Source: Rhizobiaceae bacterium CPCC 101076
Lineage (GTDB): Bacteria; Pseudomonadota; Alphaproteobacteria; Rhizobiales; Methylopilaceae
Length of the DNA stretch: 64,000 nucleotides
Reading direction: 5' to 3'
NCBI GenBank assembly: GCA_003347645.1
Contig: QDFX01000006.1
Location: 62,001 to 126,000, forward strand
A model generated the notes under the pieces. That model ran no database searches and was not told the DNA's origin. It was given only the letters and a program-made list of their open reading frames with translations. The stretch's first letter is position 1, and each line of letters starts with the position of its first letter. Below, in pieces: positions 8,714 to 15,825 of this stretch. The position numbers and the translations under genes were made by a program.

Positions 8714-9076
8714 TCAGCCGCGCTTCTCGGCCTTCCAGGTGCCCGAACAACCGCCGGCCGGAGCCTTCCAGGTGCCGGTACCGAATTTACCGCTCAGTTT
8801 GCCCGTGCCGTCCGCTCCCTGATTGCCGCGCGAAACGCTGACCTTGACCGCGCCTGTGCCTTCGACTTGGCCGGACACGCTGAAGCCGGCATTGCCGCCG
8901 TAGCTGACGACGCCGTCCCTAATTGTGAGCGGATAGCGGTAGGCGCGATCGCACTGGCCCTGCTGCGTGACGATCAGGACGCTCCAGGCGCCGTCATAGC
9001 TGGCCGCCGGGCTTTCGGTCGTAAAGGCGGCGATGGTGCCGGTCGCCACCGCTGCGGCGATCAGAAGGTGCTTCAT
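8714..9076 (-). CDS. Small exported hypothetical protein
   Basis: This 120-residue protein starts with a clear signal peptide (MKHLLIAAAVATGTIAAF, cleavage probably near ESPAAS). The mature part is rich in Gly, Ser and beta-forming residues (SYDGAWSVLIVTQQGQCD, later GKFGTGTWKAPAGGCSGTW). It has two cysteines that could form a disulfide. The pattern of a DGxW opening followed by a GTGTW ending is seen in many uncharacterised Rhizobiales periplasmic proteins. No function is assigned. The ATG at 9076 with ggaac upstream is chosen over longer readings. Confidence 0.7.
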   Translation of the reverse strand: MKHLLIAAAVATGTIAAFTTESPAASYDGAWSVLIVTQQGQCDRAYRYPLTIRDGVVSYGGNAGFSVSGQVEGTGAVKVSVSRGNQGADGTGKLSGKFGTGTWKAPAGGCSGTWKAEKRG

Positions 9077-9134
9077 TAGAAAAGTTCCTAGTCTCGGAAA
9101 AACCGGCATAGACGCGACAGATGTGGCAAAAACA

Positions 9135-9161
9135 AGAGGGCGGCATTCTCTGCCGCCCTCT
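9135..9161 (-). terminator. Terminator of the DUF892 gene
   Basis: An 11-bp stem, agagggcggca (9135-9145) with tgccgccctct (9151-9161), has a 5-nt loop. On the minus strand it is followed by cttgttttt. It stands 48 bp past the stop of the ferritin-like gene. Confidence 0.8.
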
Positions 9162-9208
9162 ATGACTGGAGAATGTCGCCCGCCGCAAAACACGACCGGC
9201 TAAAGCAT

Positions 9209-9715
9209 TCAGGCGGCCGCTTTCTTGTTGAGCTTCTTCTCGGCAAGCGCGGTCAACGATTTGTCGGTCTTGTATTCCTCTTCGAGATTGAGCTCGAGCG
9301 GGCGAACGAGATTGGTCAGGCCGAGTTGCTTCGCCCAGGCGATCAGCGTGCCGTAGCGGGTGATTTCGTAGTGCTCGACGGCCTGCGCGGACGCGAGAAG
9401 GGCGGCGTCCAGCACTTCCTTGTCGGCAACATTACCGGCGACATGCTTGGCCTCCTTGAGGATGCCGTCGATCGCCTCGCAATCCGTGCCCTGTGCCGGA
9501 TGGCCGTAGGCGTCGAAGACGTCTTCGAGGCGTTTGATCTGCTGGCTGGTTTCCTTCAGGTGCTTCTCGAAGCCTGCCTTGAGTTCGGAATTGGTCGCCT
9601 TCTCGATCATGGTCGGAAGGTTCTTTTCGATCCTCTGCTCGGCATAATAGATGTCCTGCAGCATGTGCAGGAACAGGTCGTCCATCGTCTTGATGTCTTT
9701 CGAAAACAGGCCCAT
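9209..9715 (-). CDS. YciE/YciF-type ferritin-like protein (DUF892)
   Basis: This 168-residue all-helical protein belongs to the DUF892 (YciE/YciF) family of ferritin-like proteins, which are linked to osmotic and oxidative stress. Carboxylate/His positions of a four-helix di-iron bundle are visible: DIYYAEQRIEKNLP near 22-35, EKHLKETSQQIKRLE near 50-64, the AVEHYEITRYG segment near 112-122, and the ELNLEEEYKTD helix. It ends in a Lys/Ala tail. It lies alone between two terminator or spacer regions. Its role as a ferroxidase is family knowledge, not shown here. Confidence 0.88.
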   Translation of the reverse strand: MGLFSKDIKTMDDLFLHMLQDIYYAEQRIEKNLPTMIEKATNSELKAGFEKHLKETSQQIKRLEDVFDAYGHPAQGTDCEAIDGILKEAKHVAGNVADKEVLDAALLASAQAVEHYEITRYGTLIAWAKQLGLTNLVRPLELNLEEEYKTDKSLTALAEKKLNKKAAA

Positions 9716-9803
9716 CGCGCGCTCCCGTTCGTTTGCGGATTGGTGCGTCGCCGTTCGGTGCGACTGAGCCTGAAACGCTCTGATCCGGCCGGTGTTCCGG
9801 CCA

Positions 9804-10742
9804 TTACTGATTGGTCGTACTCTTCGCCTGCTTCACGGCCTCTTCAGTCCCAGGCACGGGGCCCTTGGCCAAGACATACGCGGTGAAGGCATCGGTCCAT
9901 CGATCGAAGTGTTCGAGGCCCTTGGCGTCATTCTCCACGACGTCGTCGGCCTGATCGTCGGCATAAAGCCTGCCGACGCCAAAGTCGCAATGATCCCAGA
10001 GGGCGTCGGGGACTTCGATGCCCGAATAGCGGCACTGCCAGACGAGACCCTTATAGGCGTCCCGAACGTCGCAATCCTGCGGCTCGTTGGCCGGGTCGAA
10101 CCATTCCTTGTGCTTCAGGATTTTTGGCCGGCCGTCTTCGCCGATATCGGCGCCGCCACGGTCGCCATAGCAGAAGAAGGCGGCCGTCCGGCCTTCGAGG
10201 TGATTACGGTTCAGTTCCTGCCATTGCGGCGAGCGCTCCAGCGCCTGCGCAAGCGCCGTCGATTTCTTGTCGATCAGATCCGGCCGCGGATTGCCGCCGT
10301 TCATGCAGACGAGGCGATCGAACATCGCCTTGAAGTTGGAGGACGGGCCGTACCACCAAATCGGACCGATGAAGGCCCAGGCATCCGCGCGGGCGAGCCG
10401 TCCGTAGAGGTCGAGATCCCACATCAGATCTGGCTGGCTCTGGGATTTCGGGCCGTAGCAGTTGCAGGGCCAGACGCAGAGCGCCATGGAAGACGAAACA
10501 CAGCCGTTGCACCCCTGGATCTTCGGCTTGCCATGCTGGTTGCCGATATCCTCGGTGTCGATCTGCCACCCGGCGGGAAGACGGGCCGCCATTCGCTGCA
10601 TCAGGAAGCGGGCCTTCGAATCGAGCCCCGGGCAACCGTTCACCCGACGTGCCGACCCGGCGATGACAAGGACGCGAAGGGGGCGTGCCTCGACATGCTC
10701 GGGCTTTTGGAAAACGTCAGTCGCTTGAAGGCGCTGTAGCAT
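9804..10742 (-). CDS. Flavodoxin-fold NAD(P)H-dependent reductase-like protein
   Basis: From the ATG at 10742 this has about 312 residues. A flavodoxin-like (NADPH-dependent FMN reductase) fold opens with RVLVIAGSARRVNGCPG, the usual FMN-phosphate loop region. A WAFIGPIWWYGPSSNFKAMFDR motif follows, where family members read 'P-x-W/Y-G-x-x-S-x-x-x-K-x-x-x-D-R'. A Cys-rich part in between (CNGCVSSSMALCVWPCNC) is unusual and might bind metal or form disulfides. It is probably cytosolic. The substrate is unknown and no operon partners are evident. Confidence 0.78.
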   Translation of the reverse strand: MLQRLQATDVFQKPEHVEARPLRVLVIAGSARRVNGCPGLDSKARFLMQRMAARLPAGWQIDTEDIGNQHGKPKIQGCNGCVSSSMALCVWPCNCYGPKSQSQPDLMWDLDLYGRLARADAWAFIGPIWWYGPSSNFKAMFDRLVCMNGGNPRPDLIDKKSTALAQALERSPQWQELNRNHLEGRTAAFFCYGDRGGADIGEDGRPKILKHKEWFDPANEPQDCDVRDAYKGLVWQCRYSGIEVPDALWDHCDFGVGRLYADDQADDVVENDAKGLEHFDRWTDAFTAYVLAKGPVPGTEEAVKQAKSTTNQ

Positions 10743-10808
10743 CCGGGCCTCGCATTGTGCGTACGACAACGCACGAGGCCGCCAATCAGGTCATTCGGGA
10801 TGCCGGAC

Positions 10809-11087
10809 TCAGTGGGCGCGATGCTCGGAGAGAAGGTGAGCGCACATCTTCAGGGCCGACGGCGTATGGGTCACCTGGATGCGAAGAGGGCGACCGGGCA
10901 TCAAAGCGCGCCAGAGATCGAGAGCGGCGTGGACGGAGCCCGCGAGAGCTTCGGTGCAGAGGGCAAGGCGGGCCGGCTCTTCTTTGCCGATCCCCAGTTC
11001 CTTGGCCATCCGAAGGTCGTCGCCGGGACGAACCTGACCGGAACGAATACGCTGATGAAGAGGCTCGATCGTCGTGGTTGTGCTCAT
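10809..11087 (-). CDS. Hypothetical protein, 92 residues
   Basis: This short reading frame starts at the ATG at 11087 with a weak ggacaag site upstream. The product begins MSTTTTIEPLHQRI and continues as a largely alpha-helical, Leu/Ala/His-rich chain (GDDLRMAKELGIGKEEPARLALC). It has no signal peptide and no membrane segment. I recognise no family. It is divergent from the gene at 11234, and the 146-bp gap is AT-richer than its surroundings, which suits a promoter. Codon use looks like the neighbours. Confidence 0.5.
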   Translation of the reverse strand: MSTTTTIEPLHQRIRSGQVRPGDDLRMAKELGIGKEEPARLALCTEALAGSVHAALDLWRALMPGRPLRIQVTHTPSALKMCAHLLSEHRAH

Positions 11088-11233
11088 CACTTGTCCATGA
11101 TGCCCGCTTCTGGAAAATTGCCAAGAGCTTCTTTGGAATTCGTGAACGCCTCTGACCGTTCCAAGACCGATTTTTTGCTTTTGGAACGATGCTTTTCGGA
11201 TCAACGTTGATCTCGGCCATGGGGAGACGCGTG

Positions 11234-11530
11234 ATGAATACGGCAAACCTGCAGCTGGAAGGCCTTTATGCGGCGGTCGCCGCGCTGATGAGCACGCTTC
11301 GGGACAAGGGGGTGATCTCGTCCGAAGAGATAGATCGCTGCCTTCGCGAGGCGGAGGACACGATGACCTCAGGCAAGCCGCGTGATCTTTCACCGGCCAA
11401 TATCGAGGCGATTCGTTTTCCGTTCCGCTATCTGCGCGCGGCGAACAACGCGGGGGGCTGCCCACGTTCGTTCTCTACGATCGCGGCGGAGATCGGGATG
11501 ACGAAGGATGTAAGCCGTTCGATCAGCTAA
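11234..11530 (+). CDS. Hypothetical protein, 98 residues
   Basis: This begins at ATG 11234 after a good ggggaga site. The product starts MNTANLQLEGLYAAV and has two probable helices followed by a loop (SPANIEAIRFPFRYLRAAN). No signal peptide or known motif is seen. Its TAA stop overlaps the stop of the convergent aminotransferase by four bases (CTAA, 11527-11530), an arrangement that recurs in this window and argues that this is a real gene. Function unknown. Confidence 0.5.
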   Translation: MNTANLQLEGLYAAVAALMSTLRDKGVISSEEIDRCLREAEDTMTSGKPRDLSPANIEAIRFPFRYLRAANNAGGCPRSFSTIAAEIGMTKDVSRSIS

Positions 11531-12675
11531 CGGACGAGCCCGGCGAGACGCTCGATCGCGGCATCGAGCGTCGCATCCTGTTTCGAGAAACAGATTCTGA
11601 CGACACTTGTCACCGGAGTCTCGGCATAGAAGGCGGAGACCGGGATCAGCGCGACGCCGCGTTCGTGGACGAGCGTCTTGCAGAAGCTCTCGTCGTCGAC
11701 ATTCAGTCCCAGTGGAGCGAGGTCGACGTTCAGGAAGTATGTGCCCTGACTTTCAAGGGGCGGCAGGCCGATCGACCTTAGGCCACTGGCCAGTCGATCG
11801 CGGGAACGCGAGAGGTCCTGGCGCATCCCCTCAAAGAACGCATCTTCCTTGTCGAGACCGTATGCGACGGCGGCCTGGAGGTTCGGCGGTGTCGTGAATG
11901 TCAGGAACTGGTGGGCTTTCGACAGCGACTTCATCAGTGGTGGCGCGGCGCAGACGAAGCCGACTTTCCATCCGGTCAACGAGAATATCTTGCCTGCCGA
12001 GCCGATCTTGACCGTGCGGTCGCGCATGCCGGGCAGGGCGATCATCGGAATATGTTCGCGGCCGTCGAAGACGACATGCTCCCAGACCTCGTCGCAGACG
12101 GCGACGGCGTCGAACTCCTGGCAATAGCGCGAGAGGAGTTCGAGATCCTCGCGACCGAAGACCGTCGCGGTCGGATTGAGGGGATTGTTGAGAACGACCA
12201 CCTTGGTCTTCGGCGAAAAAGCGGCGGTGAGCATCTCTTCGGTGAAGCGCCAGTGCGGCGGTTCAAGGCGGACAAGCCGCGGAACGCCGCCGGCCCGTTT
12301 CACGAGCGGCAAATAGGCATCATAGAGCGGCTGGAACAGCACGACTTCATCGCCGGGCTCGATAAGCGCGAAGAGCGCGCCGGCGATGGCCTCGGTCGCT
12401 CCCGACGTGACCATCACCTCGGCCACTGGGTCGAGGTCGACGCCGTGCCAGTGTCGATAATGGTTCGCCACAGCCGTGCGCAGTTCGGGCAGGCCCATCA
12501 TGGGCGGATATTGGTTGTAGCCGTTCAGGACCGCGTCGGCCGCGGCACGACGTATGTCTTCCGGCCCGGACCCGTCCGGAAATCCCTGGCCGAGATTGAT
12601 CGCGCCGGTCTCCCGGGCGAGCAGGGACATGACTTCGAAGATCGTGGTTGGAAGATTGCTGAAGAGCGCGTTCAT
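11527..12675 (-). CDS. Fold-type I PLP-dependent aminotransferase (methionine/kynurenine aminotransferase-like)
   Basis: This 382-residue cytosolic class I/II aminotransferase resembles YbdL and kynurenine aminotransferases, with the opening NLGQGFPDGSGPEDI and a GYNQYPPMMGLPELR substrate loop. NNPLNPTATVF is the nucleotide-type NP motif. SAGKIFSLTGWKVG carries the Schiff-base lysine, and the phosphate-binding Arg lies near the C-terminus in VVRICFSKQD. Probable substrates are methionine, aromatic amino acids or 2-oxo acids. The ATG at 12675 fits family starts better than the upstream in-frame options. A symmetrical element lies about 46 bp upstream. Confidence 0.88.
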   Translation of the reverse strand: MNALFSNLPTTIFEVMSLLARETGAINLGQGFPDGSGPEDIRRAAADAVLNGYNQYPPMMGLPELRTAVANHYRHWHGVDLDPVAEVMVTSGATEAIAGALFALIEPGDEVVLFQPLYDAYLPLVKRAGGVPRLVRLEPPHWRFTEEMLTAAFSPKTKVVVLNNPLNPTATVFGREDLELLSRYCQEFDAVAVCDEVWEHVVFDGREHIPMIALPGMRDRTVKIGSAGKIFSLTGWKVGFVCAAPPLMKSLSKAHQFLTFTTPPNLQAAVAYGLDKEDAFFEGMRQDLSRSRDRLASGLRSIGLPPLESQGTYFLNVDLAPLGLNVDDESFCKTLVHERGVALIPVSAFYAETPVTSVVRICFSKQDATLDAAIERLAGLVR

Positions 12676-12720
12676 AGCGTCGCGCAAATGGGCATGTTTT
12701 GGCCCGCTGTGGAAGACCGG

Positions 12721-12743
12721 CCGGTCCGGAACAGTTCCACCGG
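12721..12743. promoter_or_regulatory. Symmetrical element upstream of the aminotransferase
   Basis: Two nested inverted repeats share one centre: CCGGT (12721-12725) with ACCGG (12739-12743), and GGAAC (12728-12732) with GTTCC (12734-12738) around a single central A. The element ends about 46 bp upstream of the aminotransferase ATG. It could be an operator or an RNA hairpin in the leader. No factor can be named. Confidence 0.35.
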
Positions 12744-12940
12744 CTCGTCTTACCAATAAGGTTTAATGCAAAGGTACTAATTCCTAAATCGCAGGCCAGA
12801 TCTGCCGCCAACGCTCTTATCGAACCTCGTTGAGGCGCCATGTCATTCGAGCCGGACGACGCACTCAGACATCGCCGCCCGACATGGTGATGACCAATGG
12901 CGGATGCATCCGAGGCACGCCGCCAATATGGAGAAGTAAC

Positions 12941-13195
12941 ATGAAGGCTTTTCGTACTCTCGCCCTGGCCGGGCTGGTCGCGCTCAGCGCTGGCACCGCT
13001 GCCTATGCCCATGATCGTGATGGCAGGGCGGAGGAGGCAATCCGGGATGAAGGCCTACCCGGCCACGAATACCTCAACACCCAGAACGTTCTCGAAGGTC
13101 GTTCCTCGACCATTGGTCCGGCCCCGACCCAGTACGGCGAGTACGGCATGAACCGTACCCACGGGCGCTCCTTCTGGCACCGCCCGGCCTACTAG
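12941..13195 (+). CDS. Small exported hypothetical protein, 84 residues
   Basis: ggagaag stands seven bases before the ATG. The product has a typical signal peptide (MKAFRTLALAGLVALSAGTAAYA, cleaved before HDRDG) and a short polar mature region of about 60 residues with a Tyr/Gly/Arg-rich end (HGRSFWHRPAY). It is likely periplasmic. I recognise no domain. It is transcribed alone and ends at a strong bidirectional terminator. Confidence 0.7.
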   Translation: MKAFRTLALAGLVALSAGTAAYAHDRDGRAEEAIRDEGLPGHEYLNTQNVLEGRSSTIGPAPTQYGEYGMNRTHGRSFWHRPAY

Positions 13196-13227
13196 CGCGC
13201 ACAATAGATTGGTCCAGCGTCAAACAG

Positions 13228-13257
13228 AAAGGCCGCCCGGATGGCGGCCTTTCTAAT
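13228..13257 (+). terminator. Bidirectional rho-independent terminator
   Basis: aaaggccgcc (13228-13237) pairs with ggcggccttt (13243-13252) around a 5-nt loop, then tctaatt. It lies between two converging genes (12941-13195 and 13265-13510) and can serve both. Confidence 0.8.
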
Positions 13258-13264
13258 TGGCGAT

Positions 13265-13510
13265 TCAACCGCGCATCTTTTCCTTTTCCTTCGCTCCGAC
13301 CCGCGTCAGCTTCTTGATCACAAGCGGAGCCAGACCGGATTTATCCGCGATCTCGCGGTCCTGCTGTTCGATCACCGCGCGCGCCGGTTCGTCGCCGTCG
13401 AGGCCGCCGAGAATGTCGGCCGGGACGCGGCGATTGGATCGCTGTGAGCCATCCTCGTAGATGACGTTAAACAGGACGAATTCGCTCTTCGAGCCGGGTT
13501 TCTTGGCCAT
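13265..13510 (-). CDS. Conserved hypothetical small protein, 81 residues
   Basis: The product begins MAKKPGSKSEFVLFNVIYEDG and continues with a conserved-looking block (QRSNRRVPADILGGLDGD) and a basic tail (KKLTRVGAKEKEKM). It is small, charged and cytosolic, and resembles unnamed short proteins of Rhizobiales. The ATG at 13510 is preferred to a GTG three codons earlier. aaaggg lies upstream. Function unknown. Confidence 0.65.
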   Translation of the reverse strand: MAKKPGSKSEFVLFNVIYEDGSQRSNRRVPADILGGLDGDEPARAVIEQQDREIADKSGLAPLVIKKLTRVGAKEKEKMRG

Positions 13511-13530
13511 CTCACGCACCCTTTGAAATG

Positions 13531-13556
13531 AAAAGCGGCCCCGAAGGGCCGCGCCG
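13531..13556 (-). terminator. Terminator of the 13607-13861 gene
   Basis: gcggccc (13535-13541) pairs with gggccgc (13546-13552). On the minus strand the stem runs into ttttcattt. It stands just past the stop of the 84-residue hypothetical gene and upstream of the next small gene on the same strand. Confidence 0.7.
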
Positions 13557-13606
13557 CATCAATCATAGATAGGTGCGATGACAGCATTACGCGAGTCGGC
13601 GTCGCT

Positions 13607-13861
13607 TCAAGCGCCCGTCCAGCCCTGCGTCCGGGCCGCGATCGTGAAATTCGCCACGGCCGTCTTTATGCTGCGCTCGCAATCGGTTTCGATCGCCTCG
13701 GAAACGCTCCGAGCCGCCTTCTCCCAATGGCCCGCGAACGGGCCACCTCGCATCTGCTGGCGCTTCGCCAGCGCTATCATGCCGCGATAGCTCGCGACAA
13801 ATTGCAGCCCGTCCTCCGTCATAAGACGGATTTGCTTTGGAAGAAGATCGTCCTTTCGCAT
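13607..13861 (-). CDS. Hypothetical protein, 84 residues
   Basis: ATG at 13861 with a G-rich site (aggggtgg) upstream. The product starts MRKDDLLPKQIRLMTEDGL and appears helical, with a central MRGGPFAGHWEKAARS block. No signal peptide, membrane segment or known motif was seen. A full CtrA-type site lies about 107 bp upstream of its start, in the gap shared with the NDUFA12-like gene. The matching terminator supports it as a real transcription unit. Function unknown. Confidence 0.5.
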   Translation of the reverse strand: MRKDDLLPKQIRLMTEDGLQFVASYRGMIALAKRQQMRGGPFAGHWEKAARSVSEAIETDCERSIKTAVANFTIAARTQGWTGA

Positions 13862-13967
13862 ACCAACGCCACCCCTTACCGGCAGGGAAGGCTAGTCCCG
13901 CTCTCTCTGCTTCGCACAGGAGGGGTGTCGGGCTTCTCCACAAGGCCGAGGCTTCGTCTGCCGGTTA

Positions 13968-13982
13968 TTAACAGTTCGTTAA
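13968..13982. promoter_or_regulatory. CtrA-type box TTAA-N7-TTAA
   Basis: TTAA at 13968-13971 and 13979-13982 are separated by exactly seven bases (CAGTTCG), the full consensus for the cell-cycle regulator CtrA of alphaproteobacteria. It lies between two divergent genes, 86 bp before the NDUFA12-like start and 107 bp before the 13861 start. This is a prediction from the motif alone. Confidence 0.5.
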
Positions 13983-14068
13983 TCTTTTGGCGGTGGCTGG
14001 GTCGCTGGACAGGGCGTGCTCGTCACGCCATAAACCCTGCAAACCTTCGCGCGCCGGAGAATCGTCCC

Positions 14069-14461
14069 TTGAAGCAGTTCCTTCTGCAGCTTTTCACCTG
14101 GTGGAACGGCCAGACCATCGGCACGCGGTTCTTCACGTGGCGCGCGGGCACTTTTGTCGGCGAGGACGAGTACGGGAATCGCTACTACAAAGCCAATGTC
14201 GCGCCGCTCGGCGAGCGCCGCTGGGTGATCTACAACGGCGTTGCCGAGCCGACCATGATCCCGACCGGCTGGCACGGCTGGATTCACCACACGACCGATA
14301 TCGCGCCGGCCGACGAAGGCTTCGTGGCTCCTGAATGGTTCCAGCCGCATCGGCCGAATCCGACCGGAACGCCGGCAGCCTATCGTCCAAAGGGATCGAC
14401 CCTCGGCAGGACGCGCCGTTCGTCGACGCCAGATTATCAGGCTTGGACGCCGGGAAGCTGA
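14069..14461 (+). CDS. NADH:ubiquinone oxidoreductase accessory subunit NDUFA12-like
   Basis: This 130-residue protein is homologous to the mitochondrial complex I accessory subunit NDUFA12 (B17.2) found in alphaproteobacterial NDH-1. Visible features are LFTWWNGQTIGTRFFTWRAG near the start and GEDEYGNRYY, then RRWVIYNGVAEPTMIPTGWHGWIHH and a Pro-rich tail with EWFQPHRPNPTGT. Translation probably starts at TTG 14069, eight bases after ggaga, since no in-frame ATG fits. It is followed by the DUF2155 gene. The subunit is thought to stabilise the peripheral arm; this is family knowledge. Confidence 0.92.
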   Translation: MKQFLLQLFTWWNGQTIGTRFFTWRAGTFVGEDEYGNRYYKANVAPLGERRWVIYNGVAEPTMIPTGWHGWIHHTTDIAPADEGFVAPEWFQPHRPNPTGTPAAYRPKGSTLGRTRRSSTPDYQAWTPGS

Positions 14462-14541
14462 TTGTCGCGGCGTGCTGCCGTCTGCGCGCCATATTCCGAG
14501 TGAATCTCGCAGCATCCCGCCTGAACCGAGGCAAAGCCCGC

Positions 14542-14997
14542 GTGATCCCGTTGTTTCGCCGTCCGGCATTCGCCATCGCCGGTCTCTGTGCCGTGCTGAC
14601 GGCGGGTTTCGCCATGGCGCAGGTACCTGTTGCGCCAGGGCCCGCCGTTGACCGGATCGCGAACCCGGTGGCGCGTTTCGCCGGACTCGACAAGGTCACC
14701 GGCAGGATCGTCAATTTCGACGTCAAGATCGACGAGACCGTGCAGTTCGGAGCCCTGCAGGTCACGCCGCGCGTCTGTTACACGAGGCCGCCGACCGAGC
14801 AGCCGGAGACGATCGGCTTCGTCGAGGTCGACGAGATCACCCTGCAAAACGAGACGCAGCGGATTTTCGCGGGCTGGATGTTCGCTGACAGCCCGGGCCT
14901 GAATGCGATCGAGCATCCGATCTACGATGTCTGGATCACCGATTGCGTTGGTGGCGCGAAGCTGCCGGTGCCGGAAGCACCGAAGCTGGGAGAGTAA
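14542..14997 (+). CDS. DUF2155 domain-containing exported protein
   Basis: From a GTG at 14542 this has 151 residues: a signal peptide (ending near AGFAMAQ), then the DUF2155 domain with GLDKVTGRIVNFDVKIDETV, a Cys in PRVCYTRPPTEQP, FAGWMFADSPGLNAIEHP and a C-terminal VWITDC. Two cysteines could form a disulfide in the periplasm. DUF2155 genes next to NDUFA12 and aat are a regular alphaproteobacterial arrangement, and the function is unknown. The start is uncertain: no ATG is available and other GTG/TTG codons lie upstream. Confidence 0.85.
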   Translation: MIPLFRRPAFAIAGLCAVLTAGFAMAQVPVAPGPAVDRIANPVARFAGLDKVTGRIVNFDVKIDETVQFGALQVTPRVCYTRPPTEQPETIGFVEVDEITLQNETQRIFAGWMFADSPGLNAIEHPIYDVWITDCVGGAKLPVPEAPKLGE

Positions 14998-15003
14998 ATC
15001 CGT

Positions 15004-15103
15004 CCTCATCCGAGCCGCAGGCTCGTGTCGAAGGAAGGGCGGCAGACTCGGAACTCTTGGCGCTCCTTCGACGCCGCCGCTGCGCGCCCGGCTCAGGATG
15101 AGG
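15004..15103. repeat. Dispersed palindromic repeat (CCTCATCC type)
   Basis: This 100-bp element is bounded by cctcatccgagcc (15004-15016) and the imperfect inverse ggctcaggatgagg (15090-15103), with internal pairs such as tcgaagga/tccttcga. The design matches common intergenic repeats of Bradyrhizobium-like and related Rhizobiales genomes. Its right end overlaps the 3' end of aat and supplies the aat stop codon (15093-15095). Confidence 0.6.
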
Positions 15104-15773
15104 TCTTTTTCAGTATCGCGAGCGCTTCAGCGCCGCTGATCGTTTGTCCCTTGGGCCAGACAAAGAAGTTGCCGTTTCCGGGCAGGGCTGATTCGAGCAG
15201 GTGGTGATAGTCGCGTCGCGGCACCTCCACGGCGCCGAACATTTCCAAATGCTCCGTCACGAACTGCGTATCCAGCAGGTTGAACCTCCCGGCGACGAGG
15301 CGCGCCGCGAGATGCACCAACGCGACCTTTGATGCGTCGCGGCTCGTGTGGAACATGCTCTCGCCGAAGAAGGCGCCACCGAGCCGCACGCCGTAGAGAC
15401 CGCCGACCAGCCTGCCGTGCTCATAGGCCTCGATCGTGTGGCAATGGCCGATGTCGAAAAGATCGCTGTAGAGCTTGCGGATACGGCGGTTGATCCAGGT
15501 CTTCCGACGGCCAGGAGCGGGAGCCGCGCAGGCTGAGATCACCGCGTCGAAATCCTGGTCGACCCTGATCTCGAACCGGTCCGAGCGGACCGTGCGGGCG
15601 AGTCGGTTGGGAACGTGGAATCCGTCGAGCGGGATGACGCCGCGGAGATCCGGCTCTATCCAGTAGAGGCCGGGGTCCTGCGCGCTCTCGGCCATCGGAA
15701 AGATGCCGCAGGCATAGGCTTTCAGCAGCACTTCCGGCGTGATCTCGACCAGGACATCGTCGACGCGTGTCAT
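15093..15773 (-). CDS. aat: Leucyl/phenylalanyl-tRNA-protein transferase
   Basis: Aat transfers Leu or Phe from aminoacyl-tRNA to the N-terminus of proteins with Arg or Lys ends and so marks them for ClpS/ClpAP (N-end rule). This has 226 residues from the ATG at 15773. [10 protein letters not shown] and [17 protein letters not shown] are the opening family blocks, followed by [29 protein letters not shown] and [16 protein letters not shown]. In Rhizobiales it is usually found with accB-accC, as here (accC ends 53 bp upstream). The last residues and the stop lie in a dispersed repeat. Confidence 0.96.
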   Translation of the reverse strand: MTRVDDVLVEITPEVLLKAYACGIFPMAESAQDPGLYWIEPDLRGVIPLDGFHVPNRLARTVRSDRFEIRVDQDFDAVISACAAPAPGRRKTWINRRIRKLYSDLFDIGHCHTIEAYEHGRLVGGLYGVRLGGAFFGESMFHTSRDASKVALVHLAARLVAGRFNLLDTQFVTEHLEMFGAVEVPRRDYHHLLESALPGNGNFFVWPKGQTISGAEALAILKKTSS

Positions 15774-15798
15774 GTCCCGGAGTGTACGGGACTTTGAA

Positions 15799-15819
15799 GC
15801 CTCTCCCAAGGGGAGAGGC
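15799..15819. repeat. CTCTCCC-type hairpin repeat, single module
   Basis: gcctctccc (15799-15807) pairs with gggagaggc (15811-15819) around a 3-nt loop. It lies in the 52-bp gap between accC and aat and matches the end modules of the larger repeats at 48.4 and 51.6 kb. It may act as a stabilising hairpin or weak attenuator within the operon. Confidence 0.6.
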
Positions 15820-15825
15820 TCTGCG

